Shown: positions 27,456-38,829, counted from the first letter of the stretch. The stretch is 64,000 nt of DNA from Burkholderia cepacia (GCF_029962485.1 NZ_CP073637.1:1240001-1304000); one strand, 5' to 3'. Program-made: numbers and translations. The notes: a model not told the origin generated them from the letters alone.

Positions 27456-29761
27456 ACGCGTCGGACGACACGCTCGAATTTACCGGCGGCCTCGTCGCGC
27501 GGCTGCCCGAGCCGGCCGATTTCGGCATCGCGCTCGCGGAAGGCTTCGCACGTCGGATCGGCGATCTCGCGCGGCGCGCCGGCGCGCCGTCCGCAGCAGC
27601 GCGCTGGGCGGCGCGCGCCGCGTTCGCGACGAGCCGTGCGACGGCCGGCGGTCACGTATGCGTCGCGCTCGGCGCGCTCGCGCAGCGCTACGAAGCACCG
27701 CTTGACGAGGTTCGCGCGGCGCTCGCCGCGAGCGGCGTGGTCGCGTTCGGCACGCTTGCGCGTGGCGACGAGCGGCCGCTGATCGTCGACCGGCACGACC
27801 ACCTGTATCTGTCGCGCTATTTCGATTACGAACGGCGGCTTGCCGATGCGCTCGTCGCGCAGGCCGGTGCCGCAGCGCCGGACGAAGGGCTGTCGCCCGA
27901 CCGGCTGCGCGACAACCTTGCGCGTTACTTTGGGCCGGCCACCGGCGAAGTCGACTGGCAGCGCGTGGCGGCGATCGTCGCGCTGACGGGCCGCGTGACG
28001 ATCGTCAGCGGCGGCCCTGGCACGGGCAAGACGACGACTGTCGTCGGCGTGCTGGCTTGTCTGCTCGACGCGCACCCGGGGCTGCGCATCGCGCTGGCCG
28101 CACCGACCGGCAAGGCCGCACAGCGGATGCAGGAAGCGCTGCATGCACGGGCCGGCGACTTGCCGCCCGAGCTGGCGGCGCGTTTGCCCGATACGTCGTA
28201 TACGCTGCATCGGCTGCTGGGCGGCGGCGGGGCGGCCGGCTTTCGCCATCATCGCGACAATCCGCTGCCGTACGACCTGATCGTCGTCGACGAAGCGTCG
28301 ATGATCGACGTCGCGCTTGCCGCGCATCTGCTCGACGCGCTTGCGCCGGGCGCGCGGCTCGTGCTGCTCGGCGACAAGGATCAACTGGCCGCGGTCGAAG
28401 CCGGTGCCGTGTTCGCGGAGTTGAGTGCGCGGCCAGCCTTTACGGCTGCGGCGCGCACGCGCATCGCACAGGCGCTCGGCATCGACGAGGCGGCATTCGT
28501 CGCGGCATTGCCGGTGCCGGACGAAGCCGCAGCCGCAGGGGTTCCGGCCGCGAGTTCAGCTTCAGCTTCGGCGCAGGCCCCGGCGTCACCTTCGACATCG
28601 GCTTCCGTTTCACGCAAACCGGCGTCCCGGTCGAAGGCCGATCCGCGACAGGCATCGCTCTTCGGCGACGAACCGCAGGATGACGAAGTTTCGTCGGCCG
28701 GGATCGTGTCGCCATCGCCCGCCGTCCCGGCGCCGGCCGCTATCGGCGGCACCGCTACAGCGGGTGATACACCGGCATGGATCGAAGCCGACGAGCTTGC
28801 ATGGCTCGATGCCGTCGAACTGCCGCCGTTCGACGCCGGCGACGTGGCGCTTGCATCGGTGACGGCGACCACATCGCCATCGACCGGCGAAGCCGCCGCA
28901 GCGTCCGCCATGCCCGGGCCGGCACCACTCGCGGACTGCGTTGTCTGGCTCGAACGCAATTACCGTTTCGGTCTCGATTCACCGATCGGGCGGCTGTCGC
29001 TCGCGATTCGCAGCGGCGACGTGCAGGCCGCGCTCGATGCGCTGCCCGCCGACGACGCGGCCGCCGCGTCGTTCCTCGACGATGCGGGCGATGCGCTCGC
29101 ACCGTCGACGGTCGAGCGGCTCGCAAGGCGGTTCGGCGCGTACCTCGACGCGTTGCGCGACGCACTGACCGCGCCGGTGCCCGATCCGCTGCCGCTATTC
29201 GATGTGCTCAACCGGTTTCGGATCCTGTGCGCGACCCGCAACGGCTCGCGCGGGGCGGAGCACGTCAACGCGCTCGTGGCCGCGCATGTGCGGCACGCCG
29301 CTCGCGTGCCGCTTGCGGTCGGCGCGCACTGGTTCACGGGGCGGCCGATCATGGTGACGCGCAACGACTATGCGCTCGGGCTGTTCAACGGCGATATCGG
29401 CATCGCGTTGCCCGATGCGCACGGTGTGCTGCGCGTGTGGTTCAGGCGCGCGGACGGCACCGCGCGTGCGGTGTCGCCGGCTGCGCTGCCGCCGCACGAA
29501 ACGGCGTTCGCGCTGACCGTCCACAAATCGCAGGGCTCGGAATTCGACGAAGCCGCGCTCGTGCTGCCGGCATCGTTCAGCCGGGTGCTCACGCGCGAGT
29601 TGATCTATACGGCCGTCACGCGTGCCCGCACGCGCGTCCAGGTGATCGGGCCGAGGCGCGTGCTGGCGCAGGCGGTCGCGACGCGCACGCAGCGCGATTC
29701 GGGGCTCGCGGCGCGCGTCGACGAAGCGCTTGCGCGGCGCCGCACGGAGGCTTCGCGATGA
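27452..29761 (+). CDS. recD: RecD, exonuclease V alpha subunit, with an extra linker segment
   Basis: 769 residues from ATG 27452 (ATGA overlap with recB). It supplies the 5'-3' helicase motor. N-terminal RecB-contact domain to about 180; Walker [14 protein letters not shown] (185-197); [18 protein letters not shown] (278-286); [14 protein letters not shown]; late motifs [45 protein letters not shown]. Between about residues 350 and 490 lies an Ala/Ser/Pro-rich segment absent or short in E. coli RecD. It contains [11 protein letters not shown] (QASLF at 400-404, nt 28649-28663), a good match to the beta-clamp-binding pentapeptide. Base composition there is slightly less biased. Confidence 0.94.
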   Translation: MNASDDTLEFTGGLVARLPEPADFGIALAEGFARRIGDLARRAGAPSAAARWAARAAFATSRATAGGHVCVALGALAQRYEAPLDEVRAALAASGVVAFGTLARGDERPLIVDRHDHLYLSRYFDYERRLADALVAQAGAAAPDEGLSPDRLRDNLARYFGPATGEVDWQRVAAIVALTGRVTIVSGGPGTGKTTTVVGVLACLLDAHPGLRIALAAPTGKAAQRMQEALHARAGDLPPELAARLPDTSYTLHRLLGGGGAAGFRHHRDNPLPYDLIVVDEASMIDVALAAHLLDALAPGARLVLLGDKDQLAAVEAGAVFAELSARPAFTAAARTRIAQALGIDEAAFVAALPVPDEAAAAGVPAASSASASAQAPASPSTSASVSRKPASRSKADPRQASLFGDEPQDDEVSSAGIVSPSPAVPAPAAIGGTATAGDTPAWIEADELAWLDAVELPPFDAGDVALASVTATTSPSTGEAAAASAMPGPAPLADCVVWLERNYRFGLDSPIGRLSLAIRSGDVQAALDALPADDAAAASFLDDAGDALAPSTVERLARRFGAYLDALRDALTAPVPDPLPLFDVLNRFRILCATRNGSRGAEHVNALVAAHVRHAARVPLAVGAHWFTGRPIMVTRNDYALGLFNGDIGIALPDAHGVLRVWFRRADGTARAVSPAALPPHETAFALTVHKSQGSEFDEAALVLPASFSRVLTRELIYTAVTRARTRVQVIGPRRVLAQAVATRTQRDSGLAARVDEALARRRTEASR

Positions 29762-30162
29762 TGATCCGCTATACGCTCGATCCGGCCGACGTGGAATGGA
29801 CGGCCGTGCGCGCACAGGGCGCGGGCGGGCAAAACGTGAACAAGGTGTCGAGTGCGATTCACCTGCGCTTCGACATCCGCGCGTCGTCGCTGCCACCGGT
29901 CATCAAGGAGCGGCTCCTCGCACTGTCCGACCAGCGCATCACGCGTGACGGCATCGTCGTGATCAAGTCGCAGGAATACCGCACGCAGGAGAAGAATCGC
30001 GAGGCCGCGCTGGCGCGGCTCGATACGCTGATCGGCAGCGTCGCGTTCACGCCGCGCGCTCGCGTTGCGACGCGGCCGACGCGCGCGTCGAAGGAGCGGC
30101 GGCTCGAGCACAAGTCGCGCCGCAGCGTGGTGAAGTCCGGAAGAGGGAAGGTGACCGACTGA
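29758..30162 (+). CDS. arfB: ArfB (YaeJ) alternative ribosome-rescue peptidyl-tRNA hydrolase
   Basis: 134 residues. The class-I release-factor-like domain has the catalytic GGQ motif in [20 protein letters not shown] (about residues 20-39). A basic C-terminal tail ([24 protein letters not shown]) would enter the mRNA channel of stalled ribosomes. It hydrolyses peptidyl-tRNA on non-stop ribosomes. GGAGG is 7 bp before ATG 29758, overlapping the recD stop, so it is the fourth cistron of the rec operon. Confidence 0.93.
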   Translation: MMIRYTLDPADVEWTAVRAQGAGGQNVNKVSSAIHLRFDIRASSLPPVIKERLLALSDQRITRDGIVVIKSQEYRTQEKNREAALARLDTLIGSVAFTPRARVATRPTRASKERRLEHKSRRSVVKSGRGKVTD

Positions 30163-30212
30163 CAAATGAATGGCCGGCGGCGCGCGCAGGCCAATGTCCG
30201 CTGCCCGCGCGG

Positions 30213-31493
30213 CTAACGCATCACCGTTCCCGCGCTGTCGAGCACGAAGTCGACGCAGAACACGACGAGGCGGCTCTGTGCCCGGATTGCGACGGCGGCC
30301 GTATAGCAGTCGCGACCTTCCGTCAGCGAGAAGTGCGGGCCCATCAGCGCGACGCGTCCCGGTGCGGCGATTGCACGCTGGAAATACGGGCGTCGCGACC
30401 AGTTGCTGTGGGTTTCCGGGAACAGTGGCGCGAGGCGCGTGGCGCCCGCCTGGCCGTCGTCGGCGCGGGCGCCGATCGACGGCAGGAACTGCTCGCCGAT
30501 CTCGTCGGTGACGAACACGCGGCGCGCGGCCGGTACCGCAAACACGCGTTGCGCGGCGTCCTGCAGGTTGCCGCTCGCGGAAAACGCGGCCGCGCCGGTG
30601 AGCACGAGCCGCTCGATTGCATCGAAGCCCGGTTGCTCTGCGATGACCGGCGTGTGCCGGCCGGCGATGAAGCGTTGCCACGCGGCGTCGAGCATCGCGG
30701 GCGCGGCCGCGCTCGCGTGCGCGATCGAGGCGTCGGGCTGGCCGAACCGGAAACCCTGCACGAAATCGATATCGGCTTCCATCAGCGCCTGCAGCGCGTC
30801 GTCGCTTTCGACGCCTTCGGCCAGCACCATTGCGCCGGCCTGGTGCAGCATCGACACGAGGTGATGCATGATGCGTCGATCCTCGGCCGATCCGGTCGAG
30901 CGTTCGACGAGCGAGCGGTCGAGTTTGACGATGTCGGGCCGTGCGCGCCAAACGCGGTCGAAGTTCGAGAAGCCGGTGCCGAAATCGTCGATCGCGATCA
31001 GGAAATCGCGATGCTGGATCATGTCGATCGTGCGGGCGAGCGCGGCTTCGTCGCGCGCCGGTTGCTCGACGACTTCCAGCACGATGCGATTCGGCGGCAA
31101 CGAGAAATGCCGGCACAGCGCCTCGACGAACTCGCGCTGCACGAGGCCCGTATCGAGCACGCGCGGCGTCACGTTCAGGAACAGCCAGCCGTCACCGATT
31201 CCTTGTGCGACAAAGTTGGCCGTGTGCAGGCAGCGCGCGAGCCGGTCGAGCAGCAGCGCGTCGGCGTCGCCGCGCGTCCGGTCGAACAACGCGGTGGGCG
31301 ACACCAGCGCGCCGTTCGCGTCGACGACGCGCAGCAGCGCTTCGTAACCGACGACACGCTTGTGCGTGATCGACAGCACGGGCTGGAACACGCTGCGCAG
31401 CTTCGTGGTGCGATAAGTGGCGAGCCAGCCGCCGGGCGTCGGCGTGAGGCGTTCGAGCAGGGAGTCGAGCGATAGGTCGCGGGCGGGCTTCAT
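30213..31493 (-). CDS. EAL-domain cyclic-di-GMP phosphodiesterase with C-terminal sensor domain
   Basis: 426 residues. EAL domain about residues 25-265 with catalytic motifs present: EALLR, NVTPR, LEVVEQ, IDDFGTGFSNFDR, VKLDRSLV, EGVES, and QGFRFGQP. This set predicts active hydrolysis of c-di-GMP. The C-terminal about 160 residues (SIGARADD...YFQRAIAAPGRVALMGPHFS...VVFCVDF) resemble a PAS/Cache-like fold of the YkuI_C type. No transmembrane segment, so cytoplasmic. The start chosen is ATG 31493 (MKPARDLSLDSLLERL); no clear Shine-Dalgarno. Confidence 0.88.
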   Translation of the reverse strand: MKPARDLSLDSLLERLTPTPGGWLATYRTTKLRSVFQPVLSITHKRVVGYEALLRVVDANGALVSPTALFDRTRGDADALLLDRLARCLHTANFVAQGIGDGWLFLNVTPRVLDTGLVQREFVEALCRHFSLPPNRIVLEVVEQPARDEAALARTIDMIQHRDFLIAIDDFGTGFSNFDRVWRARPDIVKLDRSLVERSTGSAEDRRIMHHLVSMLHQAGAMVLAEGVESDDALQALMEADIDFVQGFRFGQPDASIAHASAAAPAMLDAAWQRFIAGRHTPVIAEQPGFDAIERLVLTGAAAFSASGNLQDAAQRVFAVPAARRVFVTDEIGEQFLPSIGARADDGQAGATRLAPLFPETHSNWSRRPYFQRAIAAPGRVALMGPHFSLTEGRDCYTAAVAIRAQSRLVVFCVDFVLDSAGTVMR

Positions 31494-31971
31494 GTCAACG
31501 GTGCCCGGGGGCGAGCGGTGGGGCGGGAGCGAGCCGCCACGCCAATGCAGTCGCACGCGCAGGCGGACGCGAAAGAACGTGGAGCATCGATGCCGCCTTC
31601 TGCGGGTAAGTGTTCCGAGTGTAACGGGATTGCAGCGGCGCGCGTATCAGGGTAACTCCAGACGCAAACGGTACACGGCTCGGCCGTGGCTGGCGCGCAG
31701 GGGTATCTGGCGCCGGTCGAGTGCGCGCCGCGCATGACTGTCACGCAGCGAAGCGCGCCGCCGCGGGACATGACAACCCGGCCGCATGGCGAATGGTGGG
31801 GAGTGGCGTACGGGAAATCCCGGCGGCCGACACGGGCGTAGCCGGGATTGGCCGTCAGAGGAATGCGGGCGTGCCGCGACACCGTTCGCGGCGCGTTGGC
31901 AGGCGGGCGTTGCGCGTCACCGGCGGTTGACGATGGCCGCGCGACGAACGACGGCGCCCGCGCCCGGCTCG
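31494..31971. other. intergenic, no gene seen
   Basis: 478 bp between two minus-strand genes. Only short, non-conserved frames are present; no strong hairpin-T-tract, tRNA or clear promoter. It may hold the promoter of the EAL gene and the 3' end of the EamA transcript. Confidence 0.5.
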
Positions 31972-32898
31972 TCAGGTCGCTTCGCCACCGCGCGGCCCGA
32001 AGCCGGGAATCCGCTTGATCACGCCGGTCGCGAGCGCGGTGCCGACGAGCACGATCGCGCAGCCTTCGATCATCACGGCCGACACGTGTTCGCCGAGGAA
32101 CAGCGCCCCCCACAACAACCCGAACACGGGGATCACGAACGTGACGGTAATCGCGCGGGCGGGGCCGATATGTGCGATCAGGTAGAAGAAGATGAAGTAC
32201 GCGACGCCCGTGCATGCGATGCCGAGGGCGAGCACCGAGCCCCACGCGTGTGCGCTGACCGGCGCGGCCGGCCACGTGGCGATCGCGAACGGCAGCAGCA
32301 GGATGGACGAGCCGATCATGCTGCCGGCTGCGTTGACGAGCGGGTCGACGCCGCTGAGCTTGCGCTTCGTGTAATTGGCCGCGATGCCGTAAAGCAGCGT
32401 CGCGCCGAGCGCCGCGGCGGCGGCGAGCGCGGTTGCGCTGGCGCCCGTGTCGCCGTGCGCGTTCGCGATCTGGTTCCACACGAGCGTGAGCACGCCGGCA
32501 AAGCCGATCACGAGGCCGAGCGCGCGCGGCAGCGACAGCTTGTCCTTCAGCCACAGGTACGCGACGAGCGCGCCCCACAGCGGCGTCGTTGCATTGATCA
32601 CCGACGTCAGGCCGGCCGACAGCGTCAACTCGGCGAACGCGAACAGGCAGAACGGGATGCCCGAGTTCAGCGCGCCGACGACGAACAACGGCCACGCATG
32701 ATCGCGCAGCCGCGCGCCGAGGTCGGCGGGTTTGAAGCGCGTCAGCGCGAAGCCCGTGAGAAACAGCGCGCCGATGCCCACGCGTAACGCCATCAGCGGC
32801 GCGACGCCGAGATCGACCACGCCGATCCGGATGAACAGGAACGACGCGCCCCACAGGGCAGCGAGCACGGTCAGCAGAAAAGCGTTCTTGGGCGACAT
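31972..32898 (-). CDS. EamA/DMT-family transporter
   Basis: 308 residues, ten predicted membrane helices made of two EamA repeats (FLLTVLAALWGASFLFIRIGV at the start; VLALGIACTGVAYFIFFYLIAHIG and VTFVIPVFGLLWGALFLGEHV in the second half). Members export amino acids, nucleobases or other metabolites; the substrate cannot be read from sequence. Monocistronic. Confidence 0.9.
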   Translation of the reverse strand: MSPKNAFLLTVLAALWGASFLFIRIGVVDLGVAPLMALRVGIGALFLTGFALTRFKPADLGARLRDHAWPLFVVGALNSGIPFCLFAFAELTLSAGLTSVINATTPLWGALVAYLWLKDKLSLPRALGLVIGFAGVLTLVWNQIANAHGDTGASATALAAAAALGATLLYGIAANYTKRKLSGVDPLVNAAGSMIGSSILLLPFAIATWPAAPVSAHAWGSVLALGIACTGVAYFIFFYLIAHIGPARAITVTFVIPVFGLLWGALFLGEHVSAVMIEGCAIVLVGTALATGVIKRIPGFGPRGGEAT

Positions 32899-33040
32899 CG
32901 ATCGTGAGGGCGGGGACGGGATGCGATGAATCTTACACCGCGTTACCGTGCCGTCGTTTCACGATTGGATGAAACGACAAGAAACGGGAAGGTCGCCGGT
33001 TGCGGGGGACGGGCGGCCTTCCGTCGGCGGCCGTATCCGG

Positions 33041-33289
33041 TCAGTGATGGCGCCAGCCGCCGCGTCCGCCGAAGCCGAAATTGAGCGACAGCGCCGGTCC
33101 CCAATAGCCGCCCCATGCGGGTGCATAGGCGGGTGCCGGATAGTAGTAGGCGGGGCCGGGATCGACGTACACGGGCGCCGGCTGCACCGGCGCGGCCGTG
33201 TAATAGCCGCCAGGATAGTAGCCGTACGGGTAGTAGCAGCCGGCGAGCGTCGTGCAGGCGAGCGCCGCTGCGACGAGGGTCCTGTTCAT
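33041..33289 (-). CDS. small Tyr/Pro/Gly-rich lipoprotein
   Basis: 82 residues with a short signal and lipobox (LACTTLAGC, Cys 18), then a mature region of YYPYGYYPGGYYTAAP type ending in NFGFGGRGGWRHH. Likely an outer-membrane-anchored surface or periplasmic peptide of unknown function, of a type common in Burkholderia. Good frame and start; no partner. Confidence 0.75.
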   Translation of the reverse strand: MNRTLVAAALACTTLAGCYYPYGYYPGGYYTAAPVQPAPVYVDPGPAYYYPAPAYAPAWGGYWGPALSLNFGFGGRGGWRHH

Positions 33290-33416
33290 GATGTCTCTCC
33301 GGCGGAGCCGGCAATCGGCAGATGCTTAAGCTTAGGCCGCGCGCCGATGACACGGTGTGCAAAACGGTAACCGATCATTTCCGGGCGGTTGACGCGCATA
33401 TTGCGGCGCCGCATGC

Positions 33417-33449
33417 GAAAACGGCGCTTCCGCATCGCGGAAACGCCGT
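33417..33449 (-). terminator. intrinsic terminator after the glycine-zipper gene
   Basis: Minus strand ACGGCG-T-TTCCGC-GAT-GCGGAA-G-CGCCGT followed by TTTT: a long stem with one internal mismatch, 35 bp beyond the stop. Confidence 0.65.
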
Positions 33450-33483
33450 CTGGACGAATGTTGCGCCGGGTCCGGCCGGCTGC

Positions 33484-33696
33484 TTACTTGCCGACCTGGT
33501 TGCCGATGATGCCGCCGGCTGCCGCGCCGCCCAGCGTCGACAGTGCGCTGCCGCCGATCGCCGCGCCGGCGACGCCACCGACACCCGCGCCGATTGCCGT
33601 GTCGCGCTGCCGCCTCGTCATCGAATCGCAGGCCGACAGGCTGGTCACCGTTGCGACGAGGAGCGCGCATACCCCAATACGCCGAATCGAAATCAT
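33484..33696 (-). CDS. glycine-zipper lipoprotein
   Basis: 70 residues from ATG 33696, which has AAGGA 8 bp upstream; a longer frame to 33753 lacks these signs. Signal and lipobox (VTSLSACDS), then DTAIGAGVGGVAGAAIGGSA and GGAAAGGIIGNQVGK, alternating Gly/small residues typical of OmpA-like/SlyB-type glycine zippers that insert in or span a membrane. Probably a minor outer-membrane lipoprotein, maybe stress-related. Confidence 0.8.
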   Translation of the reverse strand: MISIRRIGVCALLVATVTSLSACDSMTRRQRDTAIGAGVGGVAGAAIGGSALSTLGGAAAGGIIGNQVGK

Positions 33697-33861
33697 GATC
33701 GTTGTCCTTGTGGTAGTGAACGGAGGACGCGCGACCGGCTGGCGGCCACGCATGTCCCCAATCTACGCGCCGCTCCACGGGGCTGCTGTAAGGACTTGTT
33801 AAGGCTCGCGCGGTTTCGTAATCAATTGTGTCCCGCACGTCGGCAGGCACACGACATGCGC

Positions 33862-33887
33862 AAAAAAGCCCGCTCGAAAGCGGGCTT
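33862..33887 (-). terminator. intrinsic terminator of thiC
   Basis: Minus strand AAGCCCGC-TTTCGA-GCGGGCTT followed by a T-run, 43 bp after the thiC stop. Confidence 0.85.
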
Positions 33888-33929
33888 CGTGCATTGCGAT
33901 GCGATTCCGGTGTGGATCGCCGCTTGCGT

Positions 33930-36097
<2,168 letters not shown>

Positions 36098-36309
36098 AGC
36101 AGCGCACACGATACACCGGCTTGGCGGCGGTTTCAACCGGGAGCGGATCGGATGCCGCCTGGCGATCGCCGGATCGCCGCCGGCGAACCGGGCAGGGTGC
36201 AGTGCAGCAATCGCGGCTTCCTTGCGGCGTCCCGGCCAAGCCGGCACGCGTCGAGCGGTGCAGCATTCGCATCTTCAGTTCAGGCGTCTAAAATTTTTTT
36301 TGACATCGC

Positions 36310-36337
36310 TGTCATTTCCGGCGGTGTGCTCCGTCTA
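36310..36337 (+). promoter_or_regulatory. ECF-sigma-like promoter before the Met-rich peptide gene
   Basis: TGTCAT (36310-36315), 16-bp spacer, CGTCTA (36332-36337) has the layout of ECF promoters and would start a leader of about 28 nt before ATG 36372. TGACA-TCGC-TGTCA, a small palindrome, overlaps the -35. The assignment is tentative; the cognate sigma factor is not in the window. Confidence 0.35.
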
Positions 36338-36371
36338 TTCGGCTCCTAAACCCATGTAGTGGAGAGATGTC

Positions 36372-36644
36372 ATGAAAAACGTATTCCTGGTTGCCTGTGT
36401 CGCCGCACTTGCCACGATCGCAACGGGCGCCTACGCGCAGAACGATGCGATGTCGAAGGACGGCATGTCGATGTCGAAGGACGCGATGGGTCACGACGCG
36501 ATGGCGAAGGATGGCGCGATGAAGAAGGACGGCATGAAGAAGCACGCGATGAAGAAGGACGCCATGTCGAAGGACGCGATGGGCCATGACGCGATGTCCA
36601 AGGGCGACGCGATGAAGAAGGACACCATGAGCCCGTCGAACTGA
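36372..36644 (+). CDS. periplasmic Met-rich MXKDX-repeat peptide (MrpX-like)
   Basis: 90 residues: a Sec signal (MKNVFLVACVAALATIATGAYA-Q) then about 68 residues made of short repeats such as DAMSKD, GHDAMAKD, KKDGMKKHAM, carrying 13 methionines. This is the penta_MxKDx family. Together with the cytochrome b and YedY-like genes that follow, it resembles MrpX of the Azospira hypochlorite-response system, where peptide methionines scavenge oxidant and are re-reduced. GGAGA precedes the ATG by 6 bp. The repeat DNA has tandem near-copies that could expand or contract. Confidence 0.85.
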   Translation: MKNVFLVACVAALATIATGAYAQNDAMSKDGMSMSKDAMGHDAMAKDGAMKKDGMKKHAMKKDAMSKDAMGHDAMSKGDAMKKDTMSPSN

Positions 36645-36718
36645 TCGACGTGCGCGGGGCGCGGCCGGCCGGCTGCGGACGCATCGCGTCCCGTCGCATC
36701 ATTCCGGGAGTCTTCATC

Positions 36719-37351
36719 ATGCAAACGGTTCCTGTCACGGATCGCGCGAGCCCGCCGCCGCCCGCGCCGACGATCCATCCGCCGTGGGTGCGCGTGAGCC
36801 ACTGGCTCAATGCGCTCGCGGCGATCCTGATGGCGCTGTCCGGCTGGCGTATCTACGACGCGTCGCCGATCTATCCGTCGTTCACGTTCGCACACGGCAT
36901 CACGCTCGGCGGCTGGCTCGGCGGCGCGCTGCAATGGCATTTCGCGGCGATGTGGCTGCTGGTCGGCAACGGGCTGTTCTATCTCGCGATGTCGATCGCG
37001 ACGGGGCGCTTCGCGCGCAAGCTGTTGCCCGTCACGCCAGCGTCCATCTGGCGTGACGTCCGCGCCGCGCTCGGCGGGCGGCTGTCGCACAACGACCTGA
37101 GCGTCTACAACGCGGTGCAGCGAGCCGCGTACCTGACCGCGATCGTCGATCTCGTCGTGCTGGTGCTGTCGGGGCTCACGATCTGGAAATCCGTGCAGTT
37201 TCCGCTGCTGCGCGAACTGTTCGGCGGCTACGACAACGCGCGCGTCGTGCATTTCTGGGCGATGTCGCTGCTCGTCGCCTTCTTTGTCGTCCACGTCGCG
37301 ATGGCGCTGCTGGTGCCACGCTCGTTGCTCGCGATGCTGCGCGGCCGCTGA
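36719..37351 (+). CDS. cytochrome b561-type membrane protein (YedZ1-like)
   Basis: 210 residues from ATG 36719 (GGGAG 8 bp upstream). Four helices of the Ni/Fe-hydrogenase-type cytochrome b fold with candidate haem histidines in VRVSHWLNALAA, FAHGITLGG, LQWHFAAMWL and VVHFWAMSLLVAFFVVHVAM. It likely passes quinol electrons to the periplasmic molybdoenzyme encoded 29 bp downstream. The first 20 residues are Pro-rich and cytoplasmic. Confidence 0.87.
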   Translation: MQTVPVTDRASPPPPAPTIHPPWVRVSHWLNALAAILMALSGWRIYDASPIYPSFTFAHGITLGGWLGGALQWHFAAMWLLVGNGLFYLAMSIATGRFARKLLPVTPASIWRDVRAALGGRLSHNDLSVYNAVQRAAYLTAIVDLVVLVLSGLTIWKSVQFPLLRELFGGYDNARVVHFWAMSLLVAFFVVHVAMALLVPRSLLAMLRGR

Positions 37352-37380
37352 CCTGCTCATCGCGAGCGAAGGAATTCATC

Positions 37381-38169
37381 ATGTCGGAATCCGAAAAAAA
37401 CCGTGGCGCGCCGCGCTGGACACTCGACCGGAAGTCGCTCGAACTCGACGTCCGCCGCGAGCTCGAGATGCCGTCGCGGCGGCTCTTCAACCGACGCGTG
37501 CTGACGCTCGGCGGCCTCGCGATGCTGACCGGCTGCACGCTGCAGGACGACGCGTCGGTCAACACGTTTCTCGAGAAAGTGTCGCGCATGAACGATCGCG
37601 TGCAGGCGTGGCTGTTCAACCCCGACCGGCTCGCGCCGACCTACACCGAGGCCGACATCACGCGACCGTTCCCGTTCAACGCGTACTACGGGATCGACGA
37701 AGTGCGGCATGTGGATGAGTCGACGTACCGCCTCGTGCTGTCCGGCCGCGTGACGGGCAAGCGCGTGTGGACGCTCGACGAGCTTCGCGCGTTGCCGCAC
37801 GCGGAACAGATCACGCGGCACATCTGCGTGGAAGGGTGGAGTGCGATCGGCCGCTGGGGCGGCACGCCGTTCGGCGCGTTCCTCGCGCGTGCCGGCGCCG
37901 ACACGCGGGCGAAATACGTCGGCTTCAAGTGCGCGGACGATTACTACGAAAGCATCGACATGCCGACCGCGCTGCATCCGCAGACGCTGCTCGCGCTCGA
38001 GTACGACGGCCGCCAGTTGCCGCCGGAATACGGCTTCCCGATGAAGCTGCGGATGCCGACCAAGCTCGGCTACAAGAACCCGAAGCACATCATGGAAATC
38101 TTCGTGACCGATACGTTCCCGGGCGGCTACTGGGTCGATCAGGGGTACAACTGGTTCGGCGGATCGTGA
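37381..38169 (+). CDS. periplasmic molybdopterin oxidoreductase, sulfite-oxidase fold (MsrP/YedY-like)
   Basis: 262 residues. A twin-arginine signal (SRRLFNRRVLTLGGLAMLTGC) marks Tat export, with a possible lipobox cysteine at its end. The sulfite-oxidase domain shows the Mo-ligand cysteine in ITRHICVEGWSAIGRWGG and FKCADDYYESIDMPTALHPQ, MKLRMPTKLGYKNPKHI. YedY/MsrP enzymes reduce methionine sulfoxide in periplasmic proteins. Cotranscribed with the cytochrome and the Met-rich peptide, its likely substrate is the oxidised peptide. Confidence 0.9.
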   Translation: MSESEKNRGAPRWTLDRKSLELDVRRELEMPSRRLFNRRVLTLGGLAMLTGCTLQDDASVNTFLEKVSRMNDRVQAWLFNPDRLAPTYTEADITRPFPFNAYYGIDEVRHVDESTYRLVLSGRVTGKRVWTLDELRALPHAEQITRHICVEGWSAIGRWGGTPFGAFLARAGADTRAKYVGFKCADDYYESIDMPTALHPQTLLALEYDGRQLPPEYGFPMKLRMPTKLGYKNPKHIMEIFVTDTFPGGYWVDQGYNWFGGS

Positions 38170-38194
38170 GCGGCGCGCGAGGTGCGCGCATCCG

Positions 38195-38476
38195 TCATGC
38201 GGATTCGCGCACCTGGAGATCGACGCGCAGGCCGACTGCCGCGGCCATGTTCACGAGCGCGTCGAGCCCGAACAGGTTGATCTTGCCGCGCATCAGGTCG
38301 GACACGCGCGGCTGCGTGACGCCCAGCTGCTTGGCGGCCTGGGCCTGACTGAGTTCGAGCTGCGCGATGCGCTGCTTGAGCGCGATCATCAGTTCGGAGC
38401 GCAGCTTCATGTTCTCGGCTTCGGCCGGCTGGCCCTCGATTGCATCCCAGACGCTCGTGTAGCGTTCGTTGGTCAT
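38195..38476 (-). CDS. HTH antitoxin, HigA/XRE-like
   Basis: 93 residues from ATG 38476. A helix-turn-helix of the HTH_37 type (LKQRIAQLELSQAQAAKQLGVTQPRVSDLMRGKINLFGLDALVNMAAAVG, about residues 34-83). The ATG overlaps the stop of the toxin gene (ATGA), giving the toxin-first order of HigBA. It should neutralise the toxin and repress the operon by binding the palindrome at 38824-38839. Confidence 0.88.
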   Translation of the reverse strand: MTNERYTSVWDAIEGQPAEAENMKLRSELMIALKQRIAQLELSQAQAAKQLGVTQPRVSDLMRGKINLFGLDALVNMAAAVGLRVDLQVRESA

Positions 38477-38829
38477 GGTTTCTTCAACTCCATCGGCAGG
38501 GCGCGATAGCGCCGGGCGGCCAGGTCGATATCGGCTTTGTTCGTGCGCGCCGATTGCTTCCGGAAGCAATGCAGCACGTAGATCGCTGCGGCGAACGTCG
38601 CGACATAGACGATCCGGAACGCGCCGCTCGCATCGCGCACGCGGATTTCCCGTACGCCGGCGCCGATCGTGCGCATCGGTTTCCAGTCGTCGGGCGCGAG
38701 GCCGCGCTGTACCTGGTCGATCTGGTGGCCGGCTTCGCGCCGGGCAGGCAGCGGAAAGCCGCGGAGATCGCCCAGTGCGCTGCCGACGAAAACGACGGGT
38801 TTCGGCGGAAGTACGGTTGAATTATACAA
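38473..38829 (-). CDS. RelE/HigB-like toxin (phage Gp49-type); start uncertain
   Basis: About 118 residues. Family features: VVFVGSALGDLRGFPLPARREAGHQIDQVQRG, DDWKPMRTIGAGVREIRVRD, FRIVYVATFAAAIYVLHCFRKQSARTNKADIDLA. This class cleaves mRNA on ribosomes. No ATG or GTG exists near the conserved start (PPKPVVF); the only nearby initiator in frame is TTG at 38829, which lies inside a TATAAT -10-like element and the operator. The gene may be leaderless and TTG-initiated, or its start may have decayed. Confidence 0.78.
   Translation of the reverse strand: MYNSTVLPPKPVVFVGSALGDLRGFPLPARREAGHQIDQVQRGLAPDDWKPMRTIGAGVREIRVRDASGAFRIVYVATFAAAIYVLHCFRKQSARTNKADIDLAARRYRALPMELKKP

Noticed and set aside
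28777..29757. Long ORF upstream of arfB in the arfB frame
   Set aside because: It is the recD gene read in another frame; arfB begins at 29758 with GGAGG upstream.
36430..36640. CRISPR or non-coding tandem repeat
   Set aside because: In-frame coding repeats of the MXKDX peptide with signal peptide and ribosome site.
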